From Morella rubra (taxonomy: Eukaryota; Streptophyta; Magnoliopsida; Fagales; Myricaceae): DNA of 64,000 bases. The number at the start of each line of letters is the position of its first letter. Position 1 is the stretch's first letter. The notes under the pieces are model-generated. The model had not been told where the DNA came from and did no database searches. It saw nothing but the letters and a program-made list of their open reading frames with translations. The position numbers and the translations under genes are program-made. This document shows, in pieces, positions 14,701 to 28,700 of the stretch. The DNA lies in the NCBI GenBank assembly GCA_003952965.2, contig CM025850.1:10334711-10398710 (forward strand), written 5' to 3'.

Positions 14701-17700
14701 TGTCTAACCAAGGTATTCCTCTGTCGTAAGTGATGATTTTTAATAAAATTTGGACTACCGTCCTCTATTAAAAAAAAAAAATGTCTTTTTGTAATATACA
14801 TAAATTGTGGAAAGCAAGAACATTTGGCTTTTTGTATGCGTATAATATAATAAGACATGCATCGATTCTTCCCTCTGAACTAGAGTATCCAATAAGTTCC
14901 ATGATCGAATGTTTATCCATTCATTCTAATTAGATTTGGGTAGCGTCGATGGCATTTAACTGCACTTCAATGTCTTGGCTTCCTACATCATCTGACAGTG
15001 ATCAGATGATTGATATTCATACCCGTCAAAGCCGAATGATTTTCTTCAAGACCATGTGGACAGATCGCATTATTAATGTATCATACATCTGGCAAACAAC
15101 ATGTTGTCAAAACCTAGTGTTTGTCGCCTTTTAGCTCTGTCATCTCACCGAGTCAAAATTGGCCGATCTTCCATTGGAAAAAAGGAAAATGCTTCTCCAA
15201 AACGCAAAGGGTTGAGGGGGTATACGAGTTATGAGGGAGAGGGATAGGAACCTAACAACCTTAATTGGTGGGCTGTGCATTAGAGAGAAGGAATCCCTAA
15301 TGGGATGGGAAGGCATTGAGCTGACTGGAATAATTTTCCACCCCACTACGTACCGAAAATTAATCGTGGTATTTTTGACCCTACACCCACCACAAAAACC
15401 TAGTGTCATTCTTTCACCCCACTTCCCATTTATGGACTAGTCATCTGTCCCAATAACATAATATCTACTTACCAACTCAACATTCATCAATTTGCAGAGA
15501 CGGAGAGGGAGAGGGATTGCAAAAGAGAGAGAACTGCCTTCCAAATGGGCACCACCTAAGAGTCCCTAGTCAAAAGTCAACCAAGATCCTATGATTGTGG
15601 CCATTCAATAGACATAATTTAGTTGGACAACTTCCCCATTACCACCAATTTCTCCCCCCGGCGCTCTCTCTCTCTCTCTAAAAAGAGAATGTACAAGAAG
15701 ATCAGGATGTTATGACAGTTTTTGACAAGCTGTCTCTCCAACCTTGGGAGGCGTATTTTCGAAGAAATTCTTGAACCATAAGCTTCAACCTTTTCAACAT
15801 CTAGCATAGCCCCATAGGCCTAGGATCTGAAATAGTGAATCTAATGCCACACTCTGAAATCAAACCAATTGGTGACAAATGACTCTCAATACAAACAAAA
15901 TTCGTTAACGGCCACAATGATATATAGAATATCGATTTTTATTGTGGAAACCCTTTCTTTTTTTACACTCCTTTTTTTCTCTTACACATCTTAAAAAGAT
16001 TCTACTTTCTAATAAAGGTCTGCTCATCTTTAAGCTCGTGAATGTGACTTTTCATTGGCCCGCATGACTATAAGTGTCAGTGTGTCAATGAGTTACAGAT
16101 AAAAAAATTTTGAGTGATATTTTCTTCAATTTTTCTTTTGATGTTTTGCTCAATTGCAAGTCATTTTGCAACTAGCTCAATAAGCTTTGAAATGGTCACA
16201 TGTCTTACCTGTAGTGACACAGGCTTTCAGAGCCAATATTAATGCACAGTGTATGAGTTCAACTTTTTTTCGTTCATTAATTAGCCACTTCCGTGTATCA
16301 TTGGTTAACTCTTTTCTTTGACTGCAAAAAAGGGGAGTTTGTGTCAATATATAAGTATAAAAAGCCCTGACGCCGGGAAATAATTAATAGAACTCAAACT
16401 TTCTTCAGCTTAAGTTAACTTTTTCTACCCAGAGACAAAGCCAAGAAAAAGCAAGGGAGGCCTTTTGTTTGGCAGATTCAGACTATTTCCGGCTTCTCTA
16501 ATACTAGGAGCTTCAAGGGAGTGCTCTTCGGAAGGAAAGAGTAGGGGGAATTTTACTTTTGGGTGCATGCAGTGTATGTGCTTCGTTGGACTCGTACTTC
16601 AAACGACCATAATTTCCTTGTCATTCAAAGTCTTTTTGACTTTTTCTTTCCTTGTTGGAAAGCTTATTAATTAAGTCTGCTTAACTATAACTTGCGGTTT
16701 AGCTCAAAGATTAATGAAAACTCTTATAATTGTGGGGGACGAAACTTCAACAATACAAAATTGGAAGACTTCGATCTCGCCATTAATGCTCCCGTACTTA
16801 CGTCAATCGGATATGTAAAGAACTGATGGTTATCCGAAGTTTGGCATTCAAAAGTCTCACATTTTTGAGGTCTACATTAAATCGACCTCTTTTAGCTATG
16901 GCAGCTTTGACACATACATTGTATATGGCAAAGGTGGTCTTATCCCTTGCTTTGACGACCAATATCCCCTTGACTTGCCTTCGGGGTTTTTTTTTGTCGT
17001 TTCGATGTCTAATTTCTTTGATTATCCGAGTTTTGATAATCCGGAGCTAGATCATTAGAGTTCATTTTTCTGCACCGGAAAACTTGAGCAGTCTATTTTG
17101 GAGATTGATCTTGAGCCCTAGAATAATAGATAGATGAAACTTTAGATAGTGGGAACAATTTAATTCAAAGGGACGAAAAGGGGATGTTCACTCTCTCTAA
17201 CCTAACAAATTGGCAACCTAGGGCTTTGGAGTACTCCTAATTAGTTTGGGGCCTATCAATTCCTTTTGAACTCAAGTGATCTCGCAATTTCAGGGATAAA
17301 AAACTCCATTACGGGGAGTGAAGACTTGCTCGAGAATAGCATCATTGTAGTAGGCAGTCATAACTTAGTCACCGGTAACAGTTGCTTTTCCAAGCTGCCC
17401 AATAATCATTTTCAGACACTATTGATCAGCCTGACAATGCAACTTTTAGACACTAACTGGAACCTTCTGAAAGTTGATAATTTCCGTGGCGAATCAGTCC
17501 TTTATTACTGAACCTTTAGAAAGATGATTTCTTAAATATGGTGAAACGTACGTTTTCCACCACCGCCATGTAGTCATCTAGGGAAACACATGCTATCGTG
17601 GGTGCATAATCTCGTATGAGAGCGCATTATAGACACGGATATATATATTAAGTTTCATTTCTTTGCAAATTTCTTCTATAATTTAATGAAAGTTTTCAAA

Positions 17701-17744
17701 GTTGATTGCGCATTTTGTGTATAATATGAAAAACTGATACTATG

Positions 17745-17771
17745 GAGTACTGCACAGACAGTGCAGTACTC
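17745..17771. repeat. Perfect 11-bp inverted repeat with 5-nt loop
   Basis: GAGTACTGCAC, loop AGACA, GTGCAGTACTC. The arms pair perfectly. There is no T-run after it and no known miRNA sequence, so its role is unknown. Confidence 0.8.
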
Positions 17772-20700
17772 GACAAGGAATTAAGGCTGCTATGTAATTG
17801 TCGACACAGACCTGCAGCAGTAAGAAAAAAATTTAAACTGGCTACCAGCTGTTTGATATATACTGGGTTTCATCACGTTAAGAACGGATAAAGTAAGAAA
17901 CTAAATAAAGATTGAAATGACTCCTCAATAGACAAAAAGGACCAAATCACATCTGCTTTTGGTGATGCCTAAGTAATTTACACACTAATGTCTCACAGCA
18001 TCTTGAAGATGCCTATCCATAAAGAACGTGTATTTATAACAGCTGGGACTGGGATTATCCATTTCCTGGTAAGGGGGACCGCTACTCCACCACGTCAATC
18101 CAGGGAGTTGAAAGCACCCTACAAAACACAAGAATCATGGCTTTTATCTCGGTAAGTAAGAATCACGGCTTTACGTGTATGTACAAGATTAATATTGGTA
18201 GGTCGAGTATTTCACCTCCGAAGATCTTCCGGTATATCACATTGTAACAACGTTAAAATTTCCAGATCCTGTAGGCTAGATAGTGTATTAATGTCTCTTC
18301 CATTTGAGAAAGAAAAGGAAAAGACAGAAGATGATCGTACTTTGAATCTCGCAAATGGGGCTTGGAAGACCGCCGATGTTGACCAATGAATCAAGGGGTA
18401 GGATTACGGTGATTGGGCCAAAAAAGTGGACATCGTGCGTAGACCAAACAGAAGAGGTTGTCAAGTCTCGACAATACCTCCCCGAACACCAATTACCTGC
18501 AGGAAATTAGAAGGAAACAAATCAGAAAAAAAAAAATAAAAGAAAACAGAAAAAAGCTAATTTTGATAGTGGAATTGTCATGCGCTCTTGATGTCTGATG
18601 ACATGAGATCAGGATCATAAACTACCGTATAGGAGACCGTTTTCTTTCTTTTAATTTTCCTCTCTCACTGTCTCTCGGATGAAGAAGAATATTTCTTGCT
18701 CTTGTATCAATTCGAATGAAGAAGAATATTTTCTTCTCAAACTCTACACATCAAGTTCTAGGTTATACTGATCAGACAAAGATAACTACTAAAGTTGAAT
18801 GCCCGTCCCAATCGTAATTACCAGTAAGAGAATTTTGCCATCTGAAGTAGATAACTTCTTTCTTCCATTGATTTGGATGCCGTTGGCACAACATAGCCAA
18901 GTCTCCCTTTTGGATTCTTTTGCCAAAAAAAGCGTCAATGGAAGTAGCTTGGACATTTATTCATGCGTTTGCTCTTGAAAAAGACGGCCTTTACCAATCA
19001 ATTAAAATTGTCGTAAATGGGATATTCCGTGTTGCGTATGCACTCCACCTTTGCTTTTTCTCCACCTAATTCGAACACACGAAAAATAATGACACAATGA
19101 GTAAATATTGCATGGACCAAAATTGATCTTACCGCCTGATCTTCTGTCTCCACCCATTTCTATCTCTCTCTCTGTTATGACGTGGGTGAGTCGAATCTGC
19201 TAATAAAACTTCCAAAAAAGTAGAAAACTCCCGGCAGTTGAAAACTCATATTATTAACATAATACGTACTCACGCTAAGCAAGTAATTTCATTTCAACTG
19301 AAATATAGTGAAAATAAAACTTAGGTTTGTCCAAGTTGAAGTACGTATGTATTTATCAAAAAAATCCTTAAGACATAAAATGAAAATTTGATCTCTAATT
19401 GAGAGGCCGAACAGTGGCGAGATACTCAGTAATTATTGGCAAAATATTCACTTGTTAGTGAAGAAAGGAAAAGTCGAAATAATTGTTTCCTCTCCGGCGG
19501 CCCTCTGACCTTCACAAACTAAATACTTCTTCTAACAGGGTGAACTTATATCGTTGGGGAAATTTTTTTTATTTTTACATCTTAATCATTGAATCTACGT
19601 ACCTGCTCCAGCTAGGGTTCTTGATGTGATATTTCGTTTTAGAAGTCCCACAAATCGTTACGTCTTGGACTATGAAATGATGTTTTGAAAGTTCCGCCAA
19701 CCATATTCATGTTGTTTGGTCCTGATCCGTCCAACTTAGGCGCATGTTTTGACAGACCGCAAACAGTAATACAACAGCTTGCTCGTAGCTTTTTCGGTGG
19801 GCAAAATACGAACTGCATCATTTTTTTTTTACCGCAACATATTTTAATACAGAAGAAACTATGGAAGTGCTTCCCTCTGGCATGAATCAGCACGTGCATT
19901 TAAGGTTTGTATTAGTTCCGTAATACCTTAATATGGAATACGGAAAAACATCTTTCCCACGACTACAAGTATTTCAAACGTACGAGATGAAAAACTGTAT
20001 AAGATATACATGTACAAAACAAACAAGGGGAAGAGAGACAGAGAGGGCTCTTGGGGGTGGTGTGGAAGGAGGTAAGAGAGTGAAAAGACAAGTCAAACGT
20101 CAAATCGGGGGTCTTTGAAATCATAAGACAGTCAGGGATGTGCTGTCAATCAACGGGATTTTCTTTTTCTTCTCCCTCCTTCCTTTCAATATCTTCAGGG
20201 GCAAAACAACAGCTCCTTCCTTTCTCTCTCAACTCTCTCTCTCTCTTTTCCCTGCCTCAGCCTTTATTATTTGTCTCACTGACCACTAAACTAACAAAAC
20301 ACGTACAGTTCTCGCTTAACAGTGCTTCCTTTTACACGTGCAGGCTCTTCTTGTCTCACGTGCAGATCCATGGTCCCATTCCAAAATTAATTGTAAAACG
20401 AAAATACTGGTTAGTTAAAGTTTTAACTCCTATAGATTTGTTTGTTTGGCTCCAGTCCCAATAATATTGACATCTTGAACCCCCTACTCCCGGCCGACAC
20501 GCTTCCCGATGCTCCCAGCCCCACCCGACCCCCAGCCTCTTCCTCCGCCCCTCCTACTGTTTTCCGGCCAATATTTTTATGCTCTCGCCGCTTCACTCCA
20601 ATATTTGTTTCCTTTCCTTTTTTCTCTTTTCCAGACTTAAGACATTGCATGGGGATACCAAAAGGTTTGAGGAAACAAAGTTGCTTAACTAGCTTCAGTT

Positions 20701-21721
20701 TCGCTAATATCAAAGTACTTTTCTTTTTGGGCTACCAAGTTTGGTCTCTGTGTCAAAGCCGAGGAATTCAATTGACGTGCATGCACCTGAATGGTGTCAT
20801 CTTCATTGATCTTTAAAGTTCTCGAGTTTCATATTTCTGTTCTCCTGTTAGGCTGTTATTAAATTGTTTAGGTGTAGACTTTTTGGCTGCACCAGATAAA
20901 AATCAGGATCCCGTCTAATATTCCAACCTCCAAGTTATCAGGGGTATGTCCTATATGATTTCAGCATGGAGGCCGCTATGCTGTTGATCACAAATTGGAA
21001 CCTATGAACTTTCCTTTTCCTTTGCTTTAATCTAACTATTGAGCTGCACAAAAGGATTACTACTGTTTTCTACTTCCTTAAATCCGTGATATTAGATGAC
21101 TTAGATTCAATTAAGTTATAATATGCTCAAACTGAAACCTTTTCACTAGCTAGTATCGTTCTCTACCTTCAAAATGTCTAAAGAACATTGGATCGAGGCA
21201 GGAAAACCTCAAAGAACAAGATAGATTGGCCAAAGGGGAAAGATAACACCATAATAGCTTTTCTCATATACAATTTCCAATATGGATGTATTCATGTCCA
21301 TCCTGAACCTTATATACATATTTTGATATATGCCATAAATCAACGAGACTTACACAACAGGATGCATGGTGAAATAAAAGATAATAAATTCCAAGTTTTT
21401 TTTTGAATTAAAATGACTATGTGTGTTTATAATTCAAAGTAAAGTTAAAATAGAAGATATTTTAGTTTCCATTAATAAGACAATTCTTTGATCCTCTAAG
21501 ATGTATGAATCCCCTTTCCCCTTTCTCAAATTGGCCAAGAAAGGAAAAAAAAAACGGCACAAAGTTTCAGAAGTATAGTGCTGCTTATAATTTATAAATG
21601 TTCCTCAATTATTGCTCATGGTTTTATTAATAATCTCTCTCACATGCAGCAAGAAATACATTACTTTACTTAATAAACATGTTCCGGCATCGAATCAAGT
21701 CAATTTTTATTGAAATTGGTG

Positions 21722-21723
<2 letters not shown>

Positions 21724-21757
<34 letters not shown>
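21724..21757. repeat. (AT)n microsatellite
   Basis: An uninterrupted AT dinucleotide run of about 17 units in non-coding DNA. Confidence 0.95.
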
Positions 21758-21758
<1 letters not shown>

Positions 21759-22627
21759 AATGTCCTCCAAAATGGATTATGATTCTTCCTTGCCACGCCT
21801 AACGATATATGTAGATCCAGTGGTACCAGAAAGGGCTTCCTTTTCTTTTTTCGCGCTTCTTCTGTTCTTAATTTTGTCAGCAATGAAGAATGTTGAGGTT
21901 GGTATAGCCAATTAATTAACAGATATAAATAAATAAACCTATATATAGATTTAGGTTGGTCCCAAAATTTTGATTCTCTCTGACGGTTATCCAAAAATGA
22001 ACAGGAACGGAAAAGAGAGGTACTTTTAATCATTATATAATTACGTTATAAATGAACGCAGCTCACGATTAATGGTAATTGGCTAAATTCAATTTTTTTA
22101 CTTTAACAGGTACCAAAATTATTGAAAACTCCAACATTGGTAATTGGTAAAGGTAATTTTGTAGGGAAGTCAAGCCTAAGTATGTTATGCCCTAGAACCT
22201 AGCTAGCAGCCTTAGAGAATCTTTCCCAAGGGAGAAAAAAGAGAGAACAAAAAATGGTGTTCAAAATTCTTAAGTACATGTATATATCGTGGCAAAAGCA
22301 TTTTCTACAGAAGAACTTTGACATTAGAATAGCATTAGGAACAGAGAAGAGGGATGGCAGAGGAGTTCTGCAGAAAGCAGAAAGTTTAGAAAAGGCATTT
22401 TCTCTTTACCCTACAAAGGTGATCCGAAAACATCCTCTTTCAATTCAAAAGATCATCAAGCCCTTCATTCCTTAATTGTTGAGAACTCAAAGATTTTCTT
22501 TCTCTGGTCTGTGTCTAATTGACAAGCTATTCCTTTTGTGTTTTCTACTTCCAGAATTTTTTACTTTAATTTTTATGGAAGAAGATACATAGACGTTACT
22601 TCAAAAAGCCACGCCTGTAGAACATGA

Positions 22628-22864
22628 ATTTTTTTAAGGTCTAGCCGGGTAAAAATTGTTAACACCGAGGATTCCCCGACAAAAATTCCATGAAATTCTT
22701 TAAGGTGTAGCCAGGTAAATTTTGTTTATATTGAGGACTTCCCAACAAAATTCCCCATAAACTATGAAGGCTTAGTGGATAAAACATGAAATTTTAAAGT
22801 TGTAGCCAGATAAAAATTTTTTATACTGAGGATTCCCCAACAAAAATTCCATTTAAACTATAGG
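22628..22864. repeat. Three degenerate copies of a ~70-bp repeat
   Basis: Three related blocks (about 22628-22697, 22700-22768 and 22791-22864) each read GTAGCC(A/G)GGTAAA, then a T/A-rich stretch, then GAGGATTCCCC(A/G)ACAAAA and TTCCAT. They lie about 650-890 bp upstream of the BOP start codon. The family is not one I recognise. They may be a decayed repeat or a local amplification within the BOP upstream region. Confidence 0.75.
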
Positions 22865-23172
22865 AGTCTTGAAAACGGTGAAGACCATAATAGTCTCGCG
22901 GTCAACAGCACATCAATGTCGTGAAGCATATATCCTATTTCCCATTAATTCGATATGGTTAGTTGATTATTCAATATATATTAGCAATAGTAAACCTATG
23001 GTTAATCAAAAAAATAATTAGTATCTTATCAATTCTTTACTTAACAAGAGAAGCTTATTTAACAGAGATATATAATAATAATAATTTCCCTCTCCCATCA
23101 TTTTCTTCTCCTCCCATCTTTGTTTAGTTGTCAATAATTATTCCATTTATATTAGATTTCTCTTTTTTTCTT

Positions 23173-23180
23173 TTTAAATA
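23173..23180 (+). promoter_or_regulatory. Possible TATA box of the BOP gene
   Basis: TTTAAATA followed by CCCCAG lies about 340 bp before the start codon, with a CT-rich leader downstream (CTCTCTCTC near 23213). Motif match only. Confidence 0.35.
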
Positions 23181-23515
23181 CCCCAGCCGCCCAGAACAGC
23201 CACCCATATTGCTCTCTCTCTCTCCCACGGAAAATATCTACTAACACAAAACACTCCCCTCCCAACACACACATACACACACTCACACCACTCCATTTGA
23301 CACAAAGAATCTCACAAAAACAAACTCAATAGTGCCATCATCAACAAGAAGAGGAGCAAACGAGCTCAATCCTCTTCATATTTTTCTTGCACCACCTCCT
23401 ATTAACTCCTCTGTTTCTCTCCCTCTCCTTCCATCTTTCCCTCCCAGACACACGCGGAAGCGCACCAACTCATATACACGCAGAGAGAAACGCAACCCTA
23501 AAACCATCAACAACC

Positions 23516-25796
23516 ATGACCCATGATGAGTCCCTAAGATCTCTTTCTCTGGACTATCTCAACCTCCTCATCAACGGCCAAGCCTTCAGCGACGTAACCT
23601 TCAGCGTAGAGGGCCGTTTAGTCCACGGCCACCGATGCATCCTGGCCGCGCGGAGTCTCTTCTTTAGGAAATTCTTTTGTGGGCCCGACCCACCTTCCGG
23701 GTTAGACCCAGCTGGGTCCAGAATCAACCCCGCCGCGACACCGGGCTCGAGGCCAGGTGTGATACCGGTGAACTCCGTGGGCTACGAGGTGTTCTTGTTG
23801 CTGCTGCAGTTCTTGTACAGTGGCCAAGTCTCTATTGTGCCTCAGAAGCATGAGCCAAGGCCTAATTGTGGGGAGAGAGGATGTTGGCACACGCATTGCA
23901 CCTCAGCCGTTGATCTTGCTCTTGACACTCTTGCTGCCGCTAGATCCTTTGGTGTCGAACAACTCGCATTGCTTACTCAGGTTTCTCTCTAGTTATGATT
24001 GTGTTCTCTGTCTCTCTTGGTCAGTGTGTTCGTTTGAGGAGTCATATGTTCTGTGGGTTTTGGGAATTTGGACAATTCCTGCGTCTGGTTTTGGGAAGTG
24101 GGGTGAGGTTTTTTTCCTAGTTTTTTTATTATATATTCATCATTTTTTTAGGAATTCCATTATCTTTTGATAAGTGGGTGAGACTGGGTTCTGTTCTATA
24201 ATCCTTAACTTCTTCAGAATTTATCTTCAATCTTCTCCTTCAGAAGCAGCGGGGGTTGATCTCACGCTCGTTTCGTTATCTTATCGTATCTGAATCAATA
24301 CTTTCTCCTCTGAGTGACTGGATACAATCTGTCACTCAGTTTTTCTTTGAAGCGTCTCATCCAATTCAATTTTCACTTTTCCTGTACGGCTTCTTGCTCA
24401 TCTTTGCCTCCTCCTCTTGTTAATTGTCTTCATTTTCTTCGACAGTGGTACATTTTGTTCCTTCGACGGGAGAAGCTTATCTTGATTTCATGTGACATTT
24501 TGAACTTTCTTGAATTAGGTTCCTTCTTTCTTTATGCTCCATACCCAAAAGTTTCTAAATTTAGATCACAATATCCAGTCTTGTCTTCCACAGTTCCACA
24601 GTAAGCACACCAAATCTTTCCCAAACATTCACTTTCCCCATTTGGAGTAAATTTAAAAAGAAGCAAACCACATATAAGGGGTAACTAAACGCAATTTTAC
24701 CGCAAAACATCCCGTCATTTTTTCGTATTATCAATGCAGAAACTTCTCAAACATCTTACAACTTCATTTTCTTTTCCTTTTTGGGCCACAGAAGCAATTG
24801 GCAAGCATGGTGGAGAAGACCTCAATTGAAGATGTAATGAAAGTACTACTAGCTTCAAGAAAGCAAGACATGCACCAGCTTTGGACTACGTGTTCCCATC
24901 TTGTTGCAAAATCTGGCCTCCCTCCAGAAGTCTTAGCCAAGCACCTTCCCATCGATGTTGTGGCCAAGATTGAAGAGCTTCGCCTCAAATCCTCTCTCGC
25001 TCGCCGCTCCCTCATGCCCCACCACCACCACCACCACCACCACCATCAAGATCTCGGTGCAGCAGCCGATCTCGAAGACCAAAAGATTCGTCGTATGAGA
25101 AGGGCACTCGACTCGTCTGATGTGGAACTTGTCAAGCTTATGGTCATGGGCGAAGGACTAAATCTCGACGAGGCATTAGCTTTACACTACGCTGTCGAAA
25201 ATTGTAGCCGAGAAGTTGTGAAAGCCTTGCTGGAGCTTGGTGCAGCCGATGTTAACTACCCGGCAGGCCCAGCCGGGAAGACCCCACTTCACATTGCAGC
25301 CGAAATGGTGTCGCCTGACATGGTGGCAGTCCTTCTCGATCACCATGCGGACCCGAATGTTCGAACGGTCGATGGGGTTACTCCTCTCGACGTGCTCAGA
25401 ACCCTAACATCAGATTTCCTCTTCAAAGGAGCTGTCCCCGGGCTAACACATATCGAACCCAACAAGCTTAGGCTATGCCTTGAGCTGGTTCAATCGGCGG
25501 CACTCGTACTTTCGCGTGAAGAAGGCAATGCGAATGCCCCTTCTTCCACTACTATATATCCACCAATGAGTGATGATCATAGTAGCGGTAGCAGCGGGAA
25601 CAACATGGCGAACCTTAACCTTGATTCGAGGTTGGTTTATCTCAATCTGGGTGCGACTGCTTCGGCTCAAATGGGATCTCGATCAATGGATGGAGAGGAT
25701 GATAGCAGCCACAATAGCCAAAGGGATGCCATGAACAGGCATGGATCGCATGGTGGCTGCGACCCAACAATGTATCACCACTCTCATGACTTCTAA
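23516..25796 (+). CDS. BOP: BLADE-ON-PETIOLE (NPR1-like BTB-ankyrin co-regulator)
   Basis: BOP proteins are nuclear and cytoplasmic BTB/POZ-ankyrin proteins. They bind TGA-type bZIP factors and act as CUL3 adaptors to pattern leaf bases, nodules, abscission zones and floral organs. There are two exons, 23516-23980 and 24792-25796, joined in phase 0 by an 811-bp GT-AG intron, as is usual in this clade. The product is 489 residues; Arabidopsis BOP2 is 491. The BTB domain starts near FSDVTFSVEG (about residue 25) and carries the NPR1-type zinc insert CGERGCWHTHC. Ankyrin repeats are visible at GKTPLHIAAE and DGVTPLDVL. The C-terminal tail holds LVYLNLGA and ends HHSHDF. Nine consecutive His at residues 232-240 (25020-25046, CAC/CAT codons) form an unusual linker between the BTB and ankyrin parts. 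The ATG at 23516 opens the conserved BOP N-terminus; the frame runs open further upstream but without family similarity. The gene appears intact. BOP1 and BOP2 cannot be told apart here. Confidence 0.95.
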
Positions 25797-28700
25797 GTAG
25801 GATCAGATAGATTTCTATAATTCTGATATAAATCCCTGGATGGCGAAGAAGTTGGAAGTTCATGAAAACCACTCATGGATTATATATTTTGCTTTAGCTT
25901 GTCAGTCACTCGGCTTTCTTTTCCTTTCTTTCTCTTTATGTTCTGTAGGGTGTTCTTTTGGGTTTTTGTGGGCTTTTCAGTGATCATATTATGAAGTTCA
26001 GTTTCATTGGAGATTGGAGATGAGACAAGGAGGATCTGAGATTTTGCAACGAGGATTCACATGACGGAGGACAGACGCAGGTCAATCTTTTCACACCCGG
26101 CCTGTCAACTCGTTTATATTTATTGATCTATATCTACCATCATGGCCTATTTATTGTGATCATCTTGTTTCTTGTCCCCCACCCACCTTCCCGTTGCCCC
26201 ATTATATATTTTATATACACAGGAAAATCCTTGGTTTCTTTCGTAGCTAGGGGGGTTTCCTGTTTCTTCGTTTTTTTTTTCTGGCTTTTGTTTGGACATG
26301 GGTGCTTTATATTCTAATGAAGGCAATGAGCTGTCTCTTTTCATTTTCCCGATTTCTTTTTCTACCACCATAGGCTTTTGGAGAAACTTGATTGGCTACT
26401 GTTTTGGCTGATTATTTTAACATAAACGTATGGACATGGCCAAATTGATTGGTTGTCTTGCATGAATCTAAAATTGAGTGTGACAACACACGACAGCTTA
26501 AAATATAGTGGTATTATCTAATTCTGGATTCCCTCTCCATGCAATCCTCTTTTTTGTCCCCCGGCCTTCCCTTGCCTTTTTGAGCCCCTTACATTTTCAT
26601 AATCTTCCAGCTAGCTAGAACCCTAGGTTTTTTAATGCGTTTTTTTCTTGATCTGTAGGTGTGTTTTGTTGATTCTTGAGATTGTCTATTTTCCTGTGTA
26701 ACTCGTGCTCCTTGTTTTATTTCTTTGACTTAATTTTGGCCTCGTCAACTTTTTTTTTTTTTTTTTTTCAAAGCTAACCAAAAAGAGCAAGTCCGCATTT
26801 GGTTCACCAGAGTTTGCGCGTTCACTCTGAGATGATCACTGTCATCATATTACATGGACAACGCTGTTGGAGAAAATGTATGATCTTAGTCTTGAGGATA
26901 TTTCAAGTCGTATGCAAGTTACGGGATCCATTCTTCTTGAAATATTGCGGCGTTGTTTTTTGCTGTGATAGAGTAGCCATAAATGGTCAGCATTCCCAAC
27001 GTTAATCGACATTCAAAATGTAATTGTTTTTTAGTCGGTGACAAATCCACATCCTGGGATTTAGCATAGAGCAATCTTTTATTTTTCTCTAATAATTAGT
27101 AAATGAGAAATACATTGTTGTGATCATCTATGATACAAATTCTTCAGGTGTTTTGTTCAAGTTCTTATCTTTTTGGAGGATGTCGTATTTCAATAACCAG
27201 ATAACAGAGGCGGGTGTTTTCGGTTTAATGGACTATGATCGAGTGCCTTGTGAAAAACCCCAAGGAGGCCTCGTTAAAGTTCATGGTAATTATATCAGAA
27301 TTAGTTCCTTATCGCGATCCAGTCGTCAAGTACAATGTATTTCACCATGTTGTATAGAACTTCTGATGAGATAGGCCTGGTAAAATAAAGCTCACCATTC
27401 TAGCTACCAAACTCTAGGTGATGTAGTTGTCTGTACGTACGTATATACAAGCTTCTTCAAGTCAATCTCTTTACAGCACAATGTTGCTGGCTAGGCCCGT
27501 AGCTGAGCCAGACTCTCTTGATCGGCTATGCATGCTTGGTCAATTGTTGCATTATCTGGATCCTTGTTTACTTAATTGTTACAGCTTTGTGTTAACTTAG
27601 TGCTTATAGGAACAGATCAGCACCTCTATTCTTGCTTTACTAGCTTGGAATTCAGAATATATTTTGGTTGCTTGACTAGAATATATATCTTCAGTCGACA
27701 TTTCATCCATATGAGCCTTTCCATGCAACGAAGCCATTCCATTTGGCTGTGAAGAAGGACCACCCTCGATCCGGCTCTAGGCTATCGCTGATCTTAGAGA
27801 TCTCCAAGTTTGTGGTCCATTTCTACTGGAGACCAGACATTCTATGTTTATATGATAACAATTATTTTCCGTACAATTTTTCATTCAGCTTTTCCTTTCG
27901 ACAAGGTTGGTATTACGATACGAACAGTGGGCATGGTGTCTAGTTTATCCAGTTCTATTTAATTAATGTGTAGTAGTTACTTAATTACGGTCCTTACATT
28001 AATGCTTCGAAATTTCTAGTATATAACAGAGGCATGCGTTGTGTTCCTAACGAATGTCTGTCGACTTCTGTGCATGAGTTAAGAGGGAGGGAGGGGGTTT
28101 CTTTCTTTATCCTGAACTAATCCGAGTGGGTTAAATAAATGAAAAGTTCTACTTAACTTTCATGATCTGGTGAACGATCGATAACTGCTACGTACGACTC
28201 CTTTGCTTTTAAAGTCCTTCATTGATTCAGTTGAGCCATCAGCAGAAATCGTAGAGAAAGCTATTTTCTGTGTGGCATATGCATGCATTTGTTCCTGAAA
28301 AACAAATGGATAATTACTAATTAAACACGAAGAATTGCAATTTATTGTATGCAATTATAATATTATCTTCTTCTGTGTGTAGATTTTCTTAGTTATCACT
28401 TATCAGGGAAGGCCGCGGTCACTGATTGTCTATATTTATAAGGAACCTGGGGATACCCTTAATTATTAAGTGTTCATTAGACGTCAATATATCTATCCCT
28501 CTCTGGACCTCTGGTCATGAGTAGCAGAACCGTACGTGATCAGCTTTCTAGCTTGCTTAAGTATATATACACAGTGGGAATTATGGAATTATGATCATCT
28601 GCATGCGTTCTTCATTTCTATATAGACTAGCTAGCTAATTCAGTCAAATTGCGACCGGGACTTTCCACTACACGTTAAACGTACAGACTGCTGAGATGAT

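Larger units (their letters stand above)
5701..22627. other. ~17-kb stretch with no recognised gene
   Basis: The short open frames here (for example 6038-6394 minus, 8676-8968, 9724-9954, 10981-11338 minus, 13199-13420, 17266-17511, 20138-20816) show no family similarity I can recognise, no consistent splice structure and ordinary A/T-rich composition. Simple repeats occur, including TTC repeats near 14432-14456 and CT runs near 11459, 15665 and 20227. A GC-richer island lies at about 8755-8900. Small RNA or long non-coding genes cannot be excluded. Part may be long-range regulatory DNA for the BOP gene downstream. Confidence 0.55.

Noticed and set aside
17745-17771. miRNA precursor
   Set aside because: The 11-bp stem is far too short and matches no miRNA I know.
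24764-25015. Minus-strand open frame opposite BOP exon 2
   Set aside because: Antisense shadow of BOP coding sequence.
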